A stretch of 33,006 nt of DNA from Dinochytrium kinnereticum (Eukaryota > Chytridiomycota > Chytridiomycetes > Chytridiales > Chytridiaceae). The stretch covers positions 696-33,701 of the forward strand of contig JADGJT010000262.1 of assembly GCA_027604005.1 (NCBI GenBank), written 5' to 3'. How positions within the stretch are numbered: the stretch's first letter is position 1; the number at the start of each line of letters is the position of its first letter. Of the stretch, positions 21,132-31,100 are shown piece by piece. The position numbers and the translations under genes are program-made. A model generated the notes under the pieces. The model was not told the DNA's origin. It worked only from the letters and a program-made list of their open reading frames with translations, and made no database searches.

Positions 21132-23012
21132 TCACTTGGATCTTTCGATCGGGCCACCGCCCAAACACCTGTCGTCTTGATAAAATACAATGTGCTGCTC
21201 AATCAATCGTTTAGTGTCGATTCTGCTTCAAAAAAAAAACAAAACAACAAACTCCCCCCCCTTCAACCGAGGCGTACCTGTCCAGGCGTGATACCCCACT
21301 GGGGTTCCAAGAACTCTACAATGCACGACCCCTTTTTGGACTGTTTGATCACAGCAGCCACTTTATGTAGAAAAAAAAGAAATCTTTGATTAAACGCAAC
21401 TCAAAATCAAAACCCCGTCTTTCCCTACACACCAGCTGGAGTTCCGTGCCTATACTTGGCGTGCAAATGCATGCCTGTAGCAAAGGGCAAGGTTAACAAT
21501 TCAACTGAAGGAAGGAAGGGCCCATACCCTCTGAGAGACCTATAGGTGATCCATTTATCCAGAAAACATCACGCACAGTGACGGATTGTGAGAATAAGGA
21601 AGGGTGATCTCTACTTCAGGTTAATAAAGAAGACTATTCACGCATTGCATAAGAGACCTTCCCGGAACAACGATAAGGGTGTTGGACCTCAAGTCTTTTC
21701 GATAAACAAACATCCTGCAGAAGAGAGTCAGCCAAGCACAACGAATAAAAAGGAATTTGAATTTCCTCACCTTGTAGATTCTCCCGATACTCGCGCTCCC
21801 TGACCAAGGGTATATCTTGCGAGCCCATTATGTGTGCCAATGGTCTTACCGTCGATAGAAACAATAGGACCTTCCTTCATTTCAACATAATCACCTAGGG
21901 ACGGACCAAAAAAAAAAGAAAGAGGTAAACAATCAAGCAAGCAAACTTCCAGTACCAATAAAATCCCCAAAGCTACGTTTCCCAATAAAGCAGATTCCCA
22001 TGCTCTCCTTCTTCATGGCAGTTGGAAAGCCAAGTTTCGCCGCCAAGGCCTTCACCTCAGATTTCATCATACCTCCAACGGGAAAGATAGCCTATTTTTT
22101 GTTGGTGGTTGATGTGAGAAGGGGGTTTTTGTGATGAGGTAGATGCACCTTTGACAAAGATTCGGAGGAGACTTGAGAGAGGTAGTACGTTTGGTCTTTA
22201 TTTGGGTCGGCCGCTAATTAAATCAAGAGCGATTCAGAGACCAGACAAGATAAAAATCTGATGATTCAGAGACCAGACAAGATAAAAATCTGATGGACAG
22301 AAGTACGAAGCACGGTTGACGGCGCGCGGAATGAAGCAAGCGAAGAAACAAGAGGGTCGAAAAGAATACACACCTTTTAACAGAGTTGCCCCTCCCTGCC
22401 CATCATACTCCACGCGAGCATAATGCCCAGTAGCGATCCACTCCATACCCTCCCCACCTGTCACCTTCCCCAACACCCTCTTAACAAGAGCATCAAACTT
22501 GATATGTCGATTGCAAGCAACATCAGGGTTAGGCGTCTCCCCCACCTCCAACCCCCGCACAAAATCCTCAAACACCAAAGTCCAATACTCTTTGCTCAAA
22601 TCCACATACTGAATCGGAATCCCCAACATTGTGCAAACCTCTTTAGCGTCCTTGTAATCCGTCTCTGACGGACATGGAGACCCAGGGGTTTCGTCGCGGG
22701 TGTCCCAATTTCGCATATAAACAGCGTGAACGTTAAACCCCTTGTTTTGTTTTTTTTCGGTGAAAGTGACGGTTGAGAGAAGAGCTCAGGAGATGAAGAG
22801 TGCAAAACCTGCTGCTTAAGAAGGTGAGCCGAAACGCTTGAATCAACTCCGCCAGAGACGCCCAGCACAACCCGATCGCCTGGCCTCGGAGGCCGCCACG
22901 TCCCCACTCCCCTGAACAGCATCCCGGAAACCAATCCGACACCTCCCACACCTCTTGATCGGATCTCCACCCGCAGCGACCTGCGAATCCCATGGGAGGC
23001 CGTCAAGAGCAT
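21132..23012 (-). CDS. MTU1: Mitochondrial tRNA-specific 2-thiouridylase (MnmA/MTU1)
   Basis: It makes 2-thiouridine at the wobble position of mitochondrial tRNAs for Lys, Glu and Gln. Ten exons, 23012-22809, 22740-22374, 22213-22149, 22091-21956, 21894-21771, 21714-21658, 21610-21540, 21474-21433, 21360-21278 and 21194-21132, give 403 residues, close to yeast Slm3 and human MTU1. An Arg-rich N-terminus without acids fits import (MLLTASHGIRRSLRVEI). The PP-loop is GVSGGVDSS (residues 51-59). The two catalytic cysteines are Cys144 (NPDVACNRHIKF) and Cys246 (ESMGICFIGKR). C-terminal landmarks are YTLGQGARV, ITPGQ and the end motif VFYQDDRCLGGGPI. Intron 2 (22373-22214) carries a recent-looking 32-bp duplication. 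It is divergent from MDJ1. Very sure. Confidence 0.95.
22231..22294. repeat. Exact 32-bp tandem duplication inside MTU1 intron 2
   Basis: The 32-nt unit beginning GATTCAGAGACCAGACAAGA occurs at 22231-22262 and again at 22263-22294 with no mismatch that I can see. It starts 17 nt from the intron's 3' splice site on the coding strand, so it repeats possible branch-point sequence. Confidence 0.92.
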
Positions 23013-23156
23013 TCTGCCCCAGAGGAGGTTTGTCCAGATCCCTTTGTTTCGCTCACTACATGGACAAATCGCAGAAAAAGGAAGAAAAGAGCAAAAAAAG
23101 AAAAGGAAAACGAAAAAAAACCTTCCAAGCCCTTCTTCCACCCAACCCCACCCACC
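23013..23156. promoter_or_regulatory. Short bidirectional promoter between MTU1 and MDJ1
   Basis: Only 144 nt separate the two divergent start codons, so both 5' untranslated regions and all core promoter elements must fit there or overlap coding sequence. The middle (23064-23122) is A/G-rich on the plus strand; the part next to MDJ1 is C-rich (CCCAACCCCACCCACC). No TATA box or CCAAT box is evident. Confidence 0.6.
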
Positions 23157-25263
23157 ATGCAGGCCCTCACACCTCACCGGACCAGCGTGTTTCAACACCT
23201 CAGGAGGCATGGGGTTGCCAGGAAACTGAGTCCGAATGCCACGGTTTGGGTTAGGGAGATTGCTACTCTGGATGCTCGGCGGCCAGGTGGGGAGGAAGAG
23301 TGTCATGCATGGGATTGGGTGCTGACCTTTTGTTGTTGTTTTTCATGTCTGTGCTTGGTATGCGGGCGGAGCAGCTCCCTCACCTTCCACCTCCTTCAAG
23401 AACGCACGTACACAACCTCGACATCCTCTCCATCTGATCAAGGTTTGTCCTTTTTGTTGACTGTTGACAACGATCGTGGAGTGGAAGTTGCCGGGCTCAC
23501 CCTTTTTTTTTGCTTGCTTCTTCTTCCTGTTCCTCATCACAATCAACAGGAGTTCCATTCATCAGGTAATTTCACAGACCACATTTAGCCATCAACTTGA
23601 ACCCGCGTCCAATCTAACGGTCCCCAATCGCCTTTAAAAAAACAAACAACAAACAACCACAGCACCATCACGCTCGAAAAAGGATCCGTACCAAGTTCTG
23701 GGCGTATCCAAATCAGCATCAGCATCGGAGATCAAAAAGGCTTACTACCAAAAAGCCAAGGAGTTTCATCCTGATTCCAATAAGGAAAAGGGGGCGAAGG
23801 AGCGGTTTGTTGAGATTCAGGAAGCATATGAGGTTGGTTGTTGCCTTTTTTTTTTCTTCAAAGTCTGGAGCGACTCAAGATAAATGGCGACACGAAACGG
23901 TGACTGATCATATATTATCAAAAAGATCCTGTCGGATGATCAGAAGAAAGCTGCATACGATCAGTTTGGTCACAGCGATTTCAACGGTACGTTTCTTTTT
24001 TTCTTCTTCCCACTCTCCCAAACGAGACACACAAACCCAACGCAACTCCCCTGACTCCATCCAGCAGGTGCAGGCGGACCAGGAGGCCCAGGAGGCTTCC
24101 CAGGAGCCGGCGGATTCGGCGGAGGTTTCGGTGGCGCCGGTTCCGACATGTTTGACCAACTCTTTCGGCAATTTGGGCGAGCCGGGTACGGTCAAGGAGG
24201 CGGATTCTCTGGCTTCCACGGTGGAGCTTATGGAGTGGGTGATGATGTGAACGTTCGTCTCAGCATTGGATTCATGAACGCCGCGAATGGCATGGACAAG
24301 GAGGTCAAGTACCGACGTATTGTGAAATGTGATGAGTGCTCTGGATCGGGATTGAAGAAGGGGTTCAAGAAGTCCACTTGTGGGACTTGTGGGGGTACCG
24401 GACAGCAGGTGTTCATTAGGGGTGGGTTTCAGATGGCCACCACCTGTGGAACTTGCGGTGGTTCTGGAACTTATGTGCCGCCTAGCTCTGAATGCAGAAA
24501 ATGTGATGGGACTGGGCGGATGAGGGAGACGAGAACTGAGAAGATCAATGTGCCGCCAGGTATGTTGTTGAATCCAACTTTGGCGTTTTCTTTTTTTTTT
24601 TTGGTTTTATTTCCGTTGAGGGTGTAACTTGTTTTGCAGGTGTGGACACTGGCATGAAGGTCCGGATGGCAAAGAAAGGAAGCTACCCTATCGAAGGTGA
24701 CGGTGAGCCTGGTGATCTGTTGGCAACCATCGAGGTAAGGGGATAAGCACATCTTCTTCACAAAAAAAAAAAAAAAAAAGAAGGTAGGACTGACTTAACG
24801 CGAACCACACTCTCAGGTCGAACCCCACTCCATCTTCAAACGTGACGGCCCCAACGTCCTCGTAACAACCGACCTACCTCTTCACATCGCCATTCTCGGT
24901 GGAACCATCCGCATCCCCACCATCGATGGCGATGTTGATCTTAAAGTCCCGCCTGGAACGCAGATGGACGAGCGGAAGCGTCTCCCGCGTCGTGGTATCC
25001 GTGTTGTTGGAAGAGGACCAACCGATCGTGGGGACCAGTACGTGACGTTCAAGGTCCACGTGCCAAAGGATCTGACTGCACGGCAGAAGAAACTGCTGGA
25101 GGAGGCTTTTGGGCTGAGGACGGAGACCCCTGGGGAGGAGCCTGAGAAGTCCGCTTCGGAGGAGAAGACTGAAGCGGCATCGGACGGCGCGTCGGGTAAG
25201 GAGGGTGACGGGCAGGAAACCATCATTAACAAGATTAAGAAGGGGCTTGGTCTCGGAGCATGA
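23157..25263 (+). CDS. MDJ1: Mitochondrial DnaJ/Hsp40 chaperone (Mdj1 type)
   Basis: Type I J-protein that stimulates matrix Hsp70 (Ssc1) ATPase and holds unfolded proteins. Exons 23157-23286, 23663-23832, 23926-23986, 24068-24559, 24640-24734 and 24817-25263 give 464 residues. Exon 1 is almost wholly a basic presequence. The J domain (residues ~49-110) has [13 protein letters not shown], His79-Pro-Asp and YDQFGH. A Gly/Phe-rich linker ([20 protein letters not shown]) follows, then a zinc-binding region with the four CxxCxGxG motifs [24 protein letters not shown] and CRKCDGTG, and two beta-barrel domains ([36 protein letters not shown]). The C-terminus is Glu/Lys-rich and ends [10 protein letters not shown]. 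Intron 1 is 376 nt, the longest firmly placed. The donor of exon 2 (GTTGGT) is slightly unusual. Confidence 0.95.
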
Positions 25264-25265
25264 GA

Positions 25266-25271
25266 AATAAA
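25266..25271 (+). terminator. Candidate poly(A) signal AATAAA for MDJ1
   Basis: AATAAA starts three bases after the stop codon. If used, the 3' untranslated region would be unusually short. The neighbouring L22 gene converges on this 204-nt gap. Confidence 0.4.
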
Positions 25272-25467
25272 ACGACAATGTAATAGACAAATATATACAA
25301 AAACGTTGAAAAAGATGTGGGCGGGAAGTGGATGCTTATTGAATATCGCACATGGTCTTCACAGAAAACACGTCACAGGCAATGCAACAATGCACACATT
25401 CCTCAAATCCCAAAAAAAAAAAGGTTGACGAGCTTTCAAGATTCCTTCTTAAAGATCAAAGGAATAT

Positions 25468-26270
25468 TTACTCGTCATCACCCTCCTCATCGCCATCAGC
25501 CTGGATGTCGAAGTACCTGAGCTCGTAGGAAGTCTTGCTGGAGGCAACGACACGGAGCCAGTCACGGACCTGGTTCTTCTTGAGGAACTTCTTTGTCAAG
25601 TACTTGAGGTAGCGCTTGGCAATGGTTCCAGCAGCGATGGTGACGGTGATGGTTCCACCGTTGCGGGAGATGGCAACAGAGTCACCAAGGTTGTTGGTAC
25701 GGCCACCAACCTTGATGCGGTCGTGAAGGAACTTCTCCTGCAAGGTGTGAGATACGTGGGGGGGGGGGGGGGAGGGGTGTGGCGGGGTTAGTGACAATTT
25801 CAAGACAGCAAAAAAAAAAAAAAAAAAAAAATCCAACTCACAAAGACGGCAGTGTCAAAGATGTTGTCACCAGCGGGGCCAGAGCAGTCAATGGTGTACT
25901 TGACGGGGGCGGCCTTCACCTTCTTGGAGGCGGCAGTCTTCTTCTGCTGCATCGAGAGAACAACCACAACAATTCCAAAGAAAAGAGAAAAAAAAAGGGG
26001 TTTGGGGGGTCAGTCAAAAGGAACAACAACACATACAGATGAGGGGATTGGAGAGAAGAGCTGGCGAGCAAACATCCAACCGAAAGCGGGACGTTGTGAT
26101 ATGCCAGTGTTAGGGGCAATACAACCACCGCCCTGTCCCTGTATCCATCCACCCATCCATTCATTCATGGGCAGCAATCCCCGCAAGGGTTGTCGCGGGG
26201 ATCGCGTGGATGTGTGCAGGTCATGGTGGTGGACTAGCTACTCTTTCGCTCTACTCACGATGGCAGGCAT
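25468..26270 (-). CDS. RPL22: 60S ribosomal protein L22e
   Basis: Large-subunit ribosomal protein L22 (eL22). Three exons, 26270-26259, 25946-25842 and 25737-25468, give 128 residues, matching the usual 120-130. Exon 1 codes for only four residues (MPAI), the early-intron layout common in fungal ribosomal protein genes. A Lys/Ala-rich start leads into the family core: [55 protein letters not shown], and [20 protein letters not shown] with LRYFDIQ. The tail is acidic (DGDEEGDDE), as in other eL22 proteins. The exon 2 acceptor is ambiguous by three bases (GCAG|CAG), which would add or drop one Gln. Codon choice is C-biased (AAG, ACC, GTC), as in highly expressed genes. Intron 1 is 312 nt and could host a small RNA. 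Confidence 0.95.
25758..25831. repeat. Long homopolymers in RPL22 intron 2: G15 and A22
   Basis: On the plus strand a run of 15 G (25758-25772) and one of 22 A (25810-25831) lie within a 104-nt intron. On the gene strand this reads as T22 just after the donor and C15 before the acceptor, so most of the intron is polypyrimidine. Run lengths may contain sequencing error. Confidence 0.85.
26177..26202 (-). other. Perfect 8-bp hairpin in RPL22 intron 1
   Basis: ATCCCCGC at 26177-26184 pairs with GCGGGGAT at 26195-26202, with a 10-nt loop. It lies near the 5' end of the first intron, about 56-80 nt from the donor. It could be a splicing element or part of an intron-encoded RNA. I see no clear C/D or H/ACA boxes around it. 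Confidence 0.55.
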
Positions 26271-26542
26271 TGTTTTGGCTGGCTGTGTGTTGTGTTGTGA
26301 GGGAGGGAGAGGAAGGAGGGCCTCGAAGGGAAAGCAGGGGAGCTCGCTCGATTCGGGGATGGGAGAAAAAAGAGGAAGACCAGTGTGACGGTGGAGAGAT
26401 GATTGAAATACCACCAACCCTTTTTTTTAATTTTATTATTTATTATTATTAAATTATTAAATTAATTTATTTATTTTATAATTATTATTTATTCATTTAT
26501 TTTATAATTAAGTCCAAGTCAAGTCAGAGGGAGAAGGTAAAG

Positions 26543-26545
<3 letters not shown>

Positions 26546-26578
<33 letters not shown>

Positions 26579-26630
26579 CTATTCTATTCTATTCTATTCT
26601 GGAATGGAATGGAATGGAATGGAATGGAAT
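26546..26630. repeat. Compound microsatellite (AG)n-(ATTCT)5-(GGAAT)6
   Basis: An AG run (26546-26576) passes directly into five ATTCT pentamers (26576-26600) and then six GGAAT pentamers (26601-26630). The two pentamers are nearly inverse complements (ATTCC versus ATTCT), so the block can fold on itself. The frames reading MEWNG repeats are its by-product. Confidence 0.92.
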
Positions 26631-27196
26631 GGATTGCGGCTGGATGGTGTCGTCAATCAATTCTGGAGAGAGGAAATGGAGCTGGAGGTCTGGCATGCGC
26701 AAGAACTGCATCTATCTCTGCCGGCTGTCTTCAAAGCCAGTGGATGCTTTCCATTCTCTTTGGTGGAGCTCAGCTTCACGACTGTCGGCCATTCACAGCA
26801 CTCTGCACATTCTCGTCACGCCCGTGCTGGTTTGGCCTTTTCTCTTCCTCTTTGTCTTCCACGCGGTGGTGCTTCATACGTAGAAATCTCTCTCTTTATT
26901 TATTTATTTATTATTATCATTGTTATTGTTGTTGGCCTTAACCCTTACAAGAAAAACCTCATTAAACTCTGATTCTTGAAAGATCCCATGAGAGATCTTA
27001 CTGACAGCTGCGTGAATGAGGCATGCATGTCATCAAGTGCTATGCAGCCCGTAGAAGGCCGTTGCGTCGGAGGAAGGGAAAGCGTCCGAAACCTGATACC
27101 ATAACTGCAACACGCTCCCTGCTCCCTGCCAAAAGTCGCGGCTTCAGCGTCAATGTCCTCCAGCGCAAGCAGCAGAATCCGCGTCCATCCAGATGA

Positions 27197-27246
27197 TGAT
27201 AATAATAATAACAATAATAAGAGGAAGAAGAAGAAGAAGAAGAAGA
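27197..27246. repeat. Trinucleotide tract (AAT)n then (GAA)n
   Basis: About eight AAT-type triplets with one AAC interruption (27197-27220) are followed by about eight GAA/GAG triplets (27221-27246). The open minus-strand frame through it is a Phe/Leu run and is not called as a gene. Confidence 0.85.
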
Positions 27247-28170
27247 GTGAATGATGATTTCGCTTTGCGTGCGTTGGAATCAAAGCTGTCGGCATCCCTT
27301 CAAAATCCTCTTTTTTTCGCTCCATTTGAACAAGTCACACAAAAGAGCTGAGGGAAGATCCCAGAGGGAGGTGAGGGGCCGCTGCATCAGTCTGGGTTTG
27401 ACCCCCCATCATTAAGAGTGGAATACCGGAGTCACGGCCAACCAACCTCAAGTCAAGCAGTGACCAAGTGCGTTAAAGGCTGCTTTCCCGGAATCAGGCT
27501 GCGTCAAACACACAGCGTCGTCACAAGTCCAAGCTTCGAATTACCAAAGGTCAGTGGCGGTTGCCGCCTTATAAACTTCTGTCTTTTTGTTGATTTATTG
27601 TTCTTTGCGTTCTTCTCCTTCTTTTGCGCATACTGTCAATGCGGTACCTTGTCTGGATGCTTTTTCGGTGGTTTGTTTGGGAGGGGGAGGTTATGCCCAA
27701 TTTTTTCATGCCCTGCCTCGGGGTTTCCTCCCTCCCACATGCACTTGGTCAGATTAGATTCGCGTTGCTCTTCTCTTCCTTTTGACACCATTTTCACTGC
27801 TGCAGTTGGAGATTTTGGCGACCTTTTTGTTTTTGGTTTTTGAGATGCCACTTTTTGTGCGTTTTTGCTCTCTCTCCCAAACGCGGTGTGTAAGCCGCGC
27901 ATCGATGAAGGGGTGGTCTTGGGCGGTGTTGAAGCTTCTTCTCGTGGCTGCATCCATTTGAGGACACCATTTTCTTTTCCCTCCTGGTTTTCGATTCCCC
28001 CCCCCTTTTCTATTTAATTTTTAATTTACGATTTTCCTGGAATTTCTCAACTCTGTCCTGTTTACACCCCCCTTGCCCCACACATCAAAGCCAGGCTTCG
28101 AAGCTGATCCGGATATCGTCAAGGCCGGCTGGGGCGTCGGTAAAGGGTGCTCAGGCTGACAAAAAATTTC

Positions 28171-31100
28171 ATGGTCTGTGTGGTTGATGGGCCTCCACAA
28201 CCGTCGATACCCTCCGTGGAAGCGGAAAAGATGACACAAGAAGTTGAGCCAACCATCAAGACGACCAGAGAGAGTCCAAAGCGTCCTGTCGGTCGACCTC
28301 CTAATCATTCCCGACCCATACCTCTTCCGACGGCTCCTGGCCCAGAGGGCACATCTCCTCACAACTCATCGCCTGGTCGAAGGATTCTGAGGCCCCGACC
28401 TTCTGGTGCCTCCACTGGGGCTCTGGTGAATGGTCAGCTGGATTCTTCCCCCAATCGGTCAGATAAGACCGCTCATCTGGATGGATCTGGAAAGGAGGGC
28501 TTGGAGACTGGACACGTGTCTCGGAATGAGCCGGCCGCGCTGGCTGCGGAATCAGTTCCTGGGTCCGGCTCTCGGGAGGAGAAGTCCAAGAAGAGGAAGA
28601 GTAAGGAACGGGAGACTCCCCCGGATGAACAGGATGTTGCTCTTGGGATTGTGGGGAAAAGGCAGAAGAAGAAAGATAAAGGAGAAACCTCCACTATCCC
28701 AGGGGTTGCGGGCGCAAAGACCTTAAAGGGGAGTGATCAACCAGAACTGGTGGATTCAGGAAATGTTCAAGCTGGGATGGAAACAAGCCCGCAGGAGCCT
28801 GGTCTGAATACCTCGACTGCTGCCTCTGTCTTGTCGGACAACCAGAAGCAAGGCGTTTTGGCAAGCGATCCTTATCCTCGTTCAATTCCCCCCCTTACCA
28901 TCACAGTCAATCCTCAGGCTTCCGGCATCGCATCTGCCGTTACAAGCACAGCCTTTGAAACCACCTCTGCTACAAGCAGTAGGTCAAGCCTTTCTACACC
29001 TGCGTCAGAAACTTCTCCATACCCCATCCGCAATGCCCCGCCTGCCCATTTTATTCCTCATCCTCACCCTCATCCCCCCATTCCTCCTAACCTGCATCAC
29101 CCTGCCCCTCTACCCGTTCCTCTACCCACTCATCTATCAGGCCCCCACCGCCCCTTTCCCCTCCAGAGCCCCCATCCCTTCCCCCACCCCGTCCCCGTCC
29201 CTCACCCAGCAGGTATGATGCCTTCAACGAACCTAATGAGAGGTGTGGGGGGTGGGGAACGACTTCAACCACCAGGCCCGCAACCCAAGATCTTTCGAAT
29301 CTCCCGTCCAATCCTCTTGAACGACACCGTCCTTTACAGAAAGCTTGCGCCAGCTCCCAACCCCACGACGACGACGACCACCCCCGAAGCTCTCAGCAGC
29401 CGACGAGGGTCGTTCCCGTTTGGAGATGACCCTGGAGCGCAGTACAAGTTGAGGAAGGTGGATGACACTGCTGTGACCTCGCCTTTGGGGGATTCAGGAG
29501 GGTTGGTGTCGAGTGGGGGGGTTGATGGGGTGAATGGGAGGAGGAGGTCGGAGGGTGGGATGGAGGATGAGGTTGCGTCGGATGATTTGGGGGAGTCGAT
29601 GGATGAGGAGGTTCGGATGAAGAATTCGATGAGAGTTTTGGAGCGGGGGATGGAGTCAAGCAGGTGAGTGATTTTTTTGTTTGCTTGTTTTTGTTTGTTT
29701 TTTTTTCTTCTCTTGTTTGGTTTTTTTTTTCTTTTGCTTTCTTCCTCCTTTTTGGTTTGTTGTTGTTTTTGGATCTGAGGGGAAGGGGTCGGGCTCTTTT
29801 TTGGGAAGTGCGCTTATGACTTACCTCTACACTTTATTCTTTACTCGATAACCGAAATGCCATGAACCGCATCCAACAGCTTGAGTGTCTTGGACAGTTT
29901 ATCAAAGGTCTTTACTCTCTCTCTTTTTTTTTGCATCCTCCACCTTGGTTTCATTCATCTCAAGTGCGGTTGCTGACGCATCCACCTTCACTAGGACCCA
30001 AAACCGAAGAAACACTGCGCGGCTTGCAGGAGCCCCAAAGGAAGGTTTCTCGGGTGCTCGTCTTGCCCACTCTTCTTCCATTTTTCTTGCGTCGAAGAGG
30101 CGTTTGACGTTGACGAAGAGGTGATAGGATTTTGGGAGTGTAAGAGCTGTCTTTACAAGACGGTAGGTGTTGCTACTTTTATATATATATATATATATAG
30201 ATCTCCTTCTGCTCTTGATAATGGCGGCATGGTCAATGTGCTGAGTTGGACACGACAGAGTTTTATCCTGCAAAACCAATCTAATGTTCATGATATACTT
30301 CTCCCCCCCCCTCTCCCCCTTGCCACACAGAGAGCCGCAAAGCGACTCAAACAATCCCAGCCACCCTCCTCTCCACCCACTTTAGGCCCTCAAGGTCCAC
30401 CGACCTCCCCCATGAAACCGCCACAGAGAAGGCCCCGCACGCCCTTTGCAGCCCTCAACGACTTTCTTGATGCGTCCAACCCCCGCGTTTTTGAGCTCCC
30501 GAGACCCATTCTCGACAAGTACAGAAAGAAGGAGGTGCGTGATCGGACTCGATGGAGGATCTCTGAAGGCATCGTGGGCGGTTCGGATGCCGGGGGTGGA
30601 AGGAGGGGGGGAGGCGGGGTTGAGTTTGTTGGAGGTTTGGTGACGAAGGGGGAGAGGGTGGAGGGTGTTAAGGAGGTTGTGAAGATCCCTGACCGTCCTT
30701 TAACGGATGTGGAGATAGTCCTGGCTGAGGTGAAGACCTCGCCTTGGTGTTATGGGTGTGGGAAATGCGGTGACAAACCCATACCCTCCCACCCTCCCAT
30801 CCGCAAGGACGGCAGCGGTGAAAGGGAGATGGTTCGCTGCGATTACTGCGAGCTCTGGTGGCATCTTGGTTGCCTGGTTCCCGTTCTTCATGAGGGGTTG
30901 GGGGAGGAGGTTTCAGAGTCGCTTCATGGCCTTAAATCACGAAGCGCTTCTCACTGGCCTGATCGATATCAGGTTGACTCGGAACCTGTCCCACCCAGAC
31001 CTCTCTCCACATCCACCCGTCATCGACGTTGGCTGTGCCCCTGCCACCGGCCGTCGACGACCCTGGTCGGTGAGGTTGCGGTTGGAACTAGAATGATTGA

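Larger units (their letters stand above)
26271..28170. other. 1.9-kb divergent intergenic region, RPL22 (-) and Rco1-like gene (+)
   Basis: Next to RPL22 is an AT-rich block (26421-26515) of ATT/TTA words, then a compound microsatellite (26546-26630). Between 26630 and 27500 the sequence is of ordinary composition with only short, unsupported frames, and a trinucleotide tract lies at 27197-27246. From 27560 on it turns T-rich and probably holds the promoter and leader of the plus-strand gene. I see no tRNA or recognisable protein; unspliced leader exons may be present. Confidence 0.45.

Noticed and set aside
24100..24560. Gly-rich and repeated Cys motifs as a possible tandem repeat element
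   Set aside because: They are the normal Gly/Phe linker and four zinc-finger repeats of a type I DnaJ protein.
26930..26950. Telomere/Tbf1-like TTAACCCTTA near RPL22
   Set aside because: It does not match AACCCTAA exactly, is single and lies ~670 nt from the start codon.
26604..26972. Plus-strand frames starting with MEWNG repeats
   Set aside because: The start is just the GGAAT microsatellite translated; the rest has no recognisable features.
26945..27325. Minus-strand 126-residue frame with Phe and Leu runs
   Set aside because: The runs come from the AAT/GAA trinucleotide tract; no homology or splice support.
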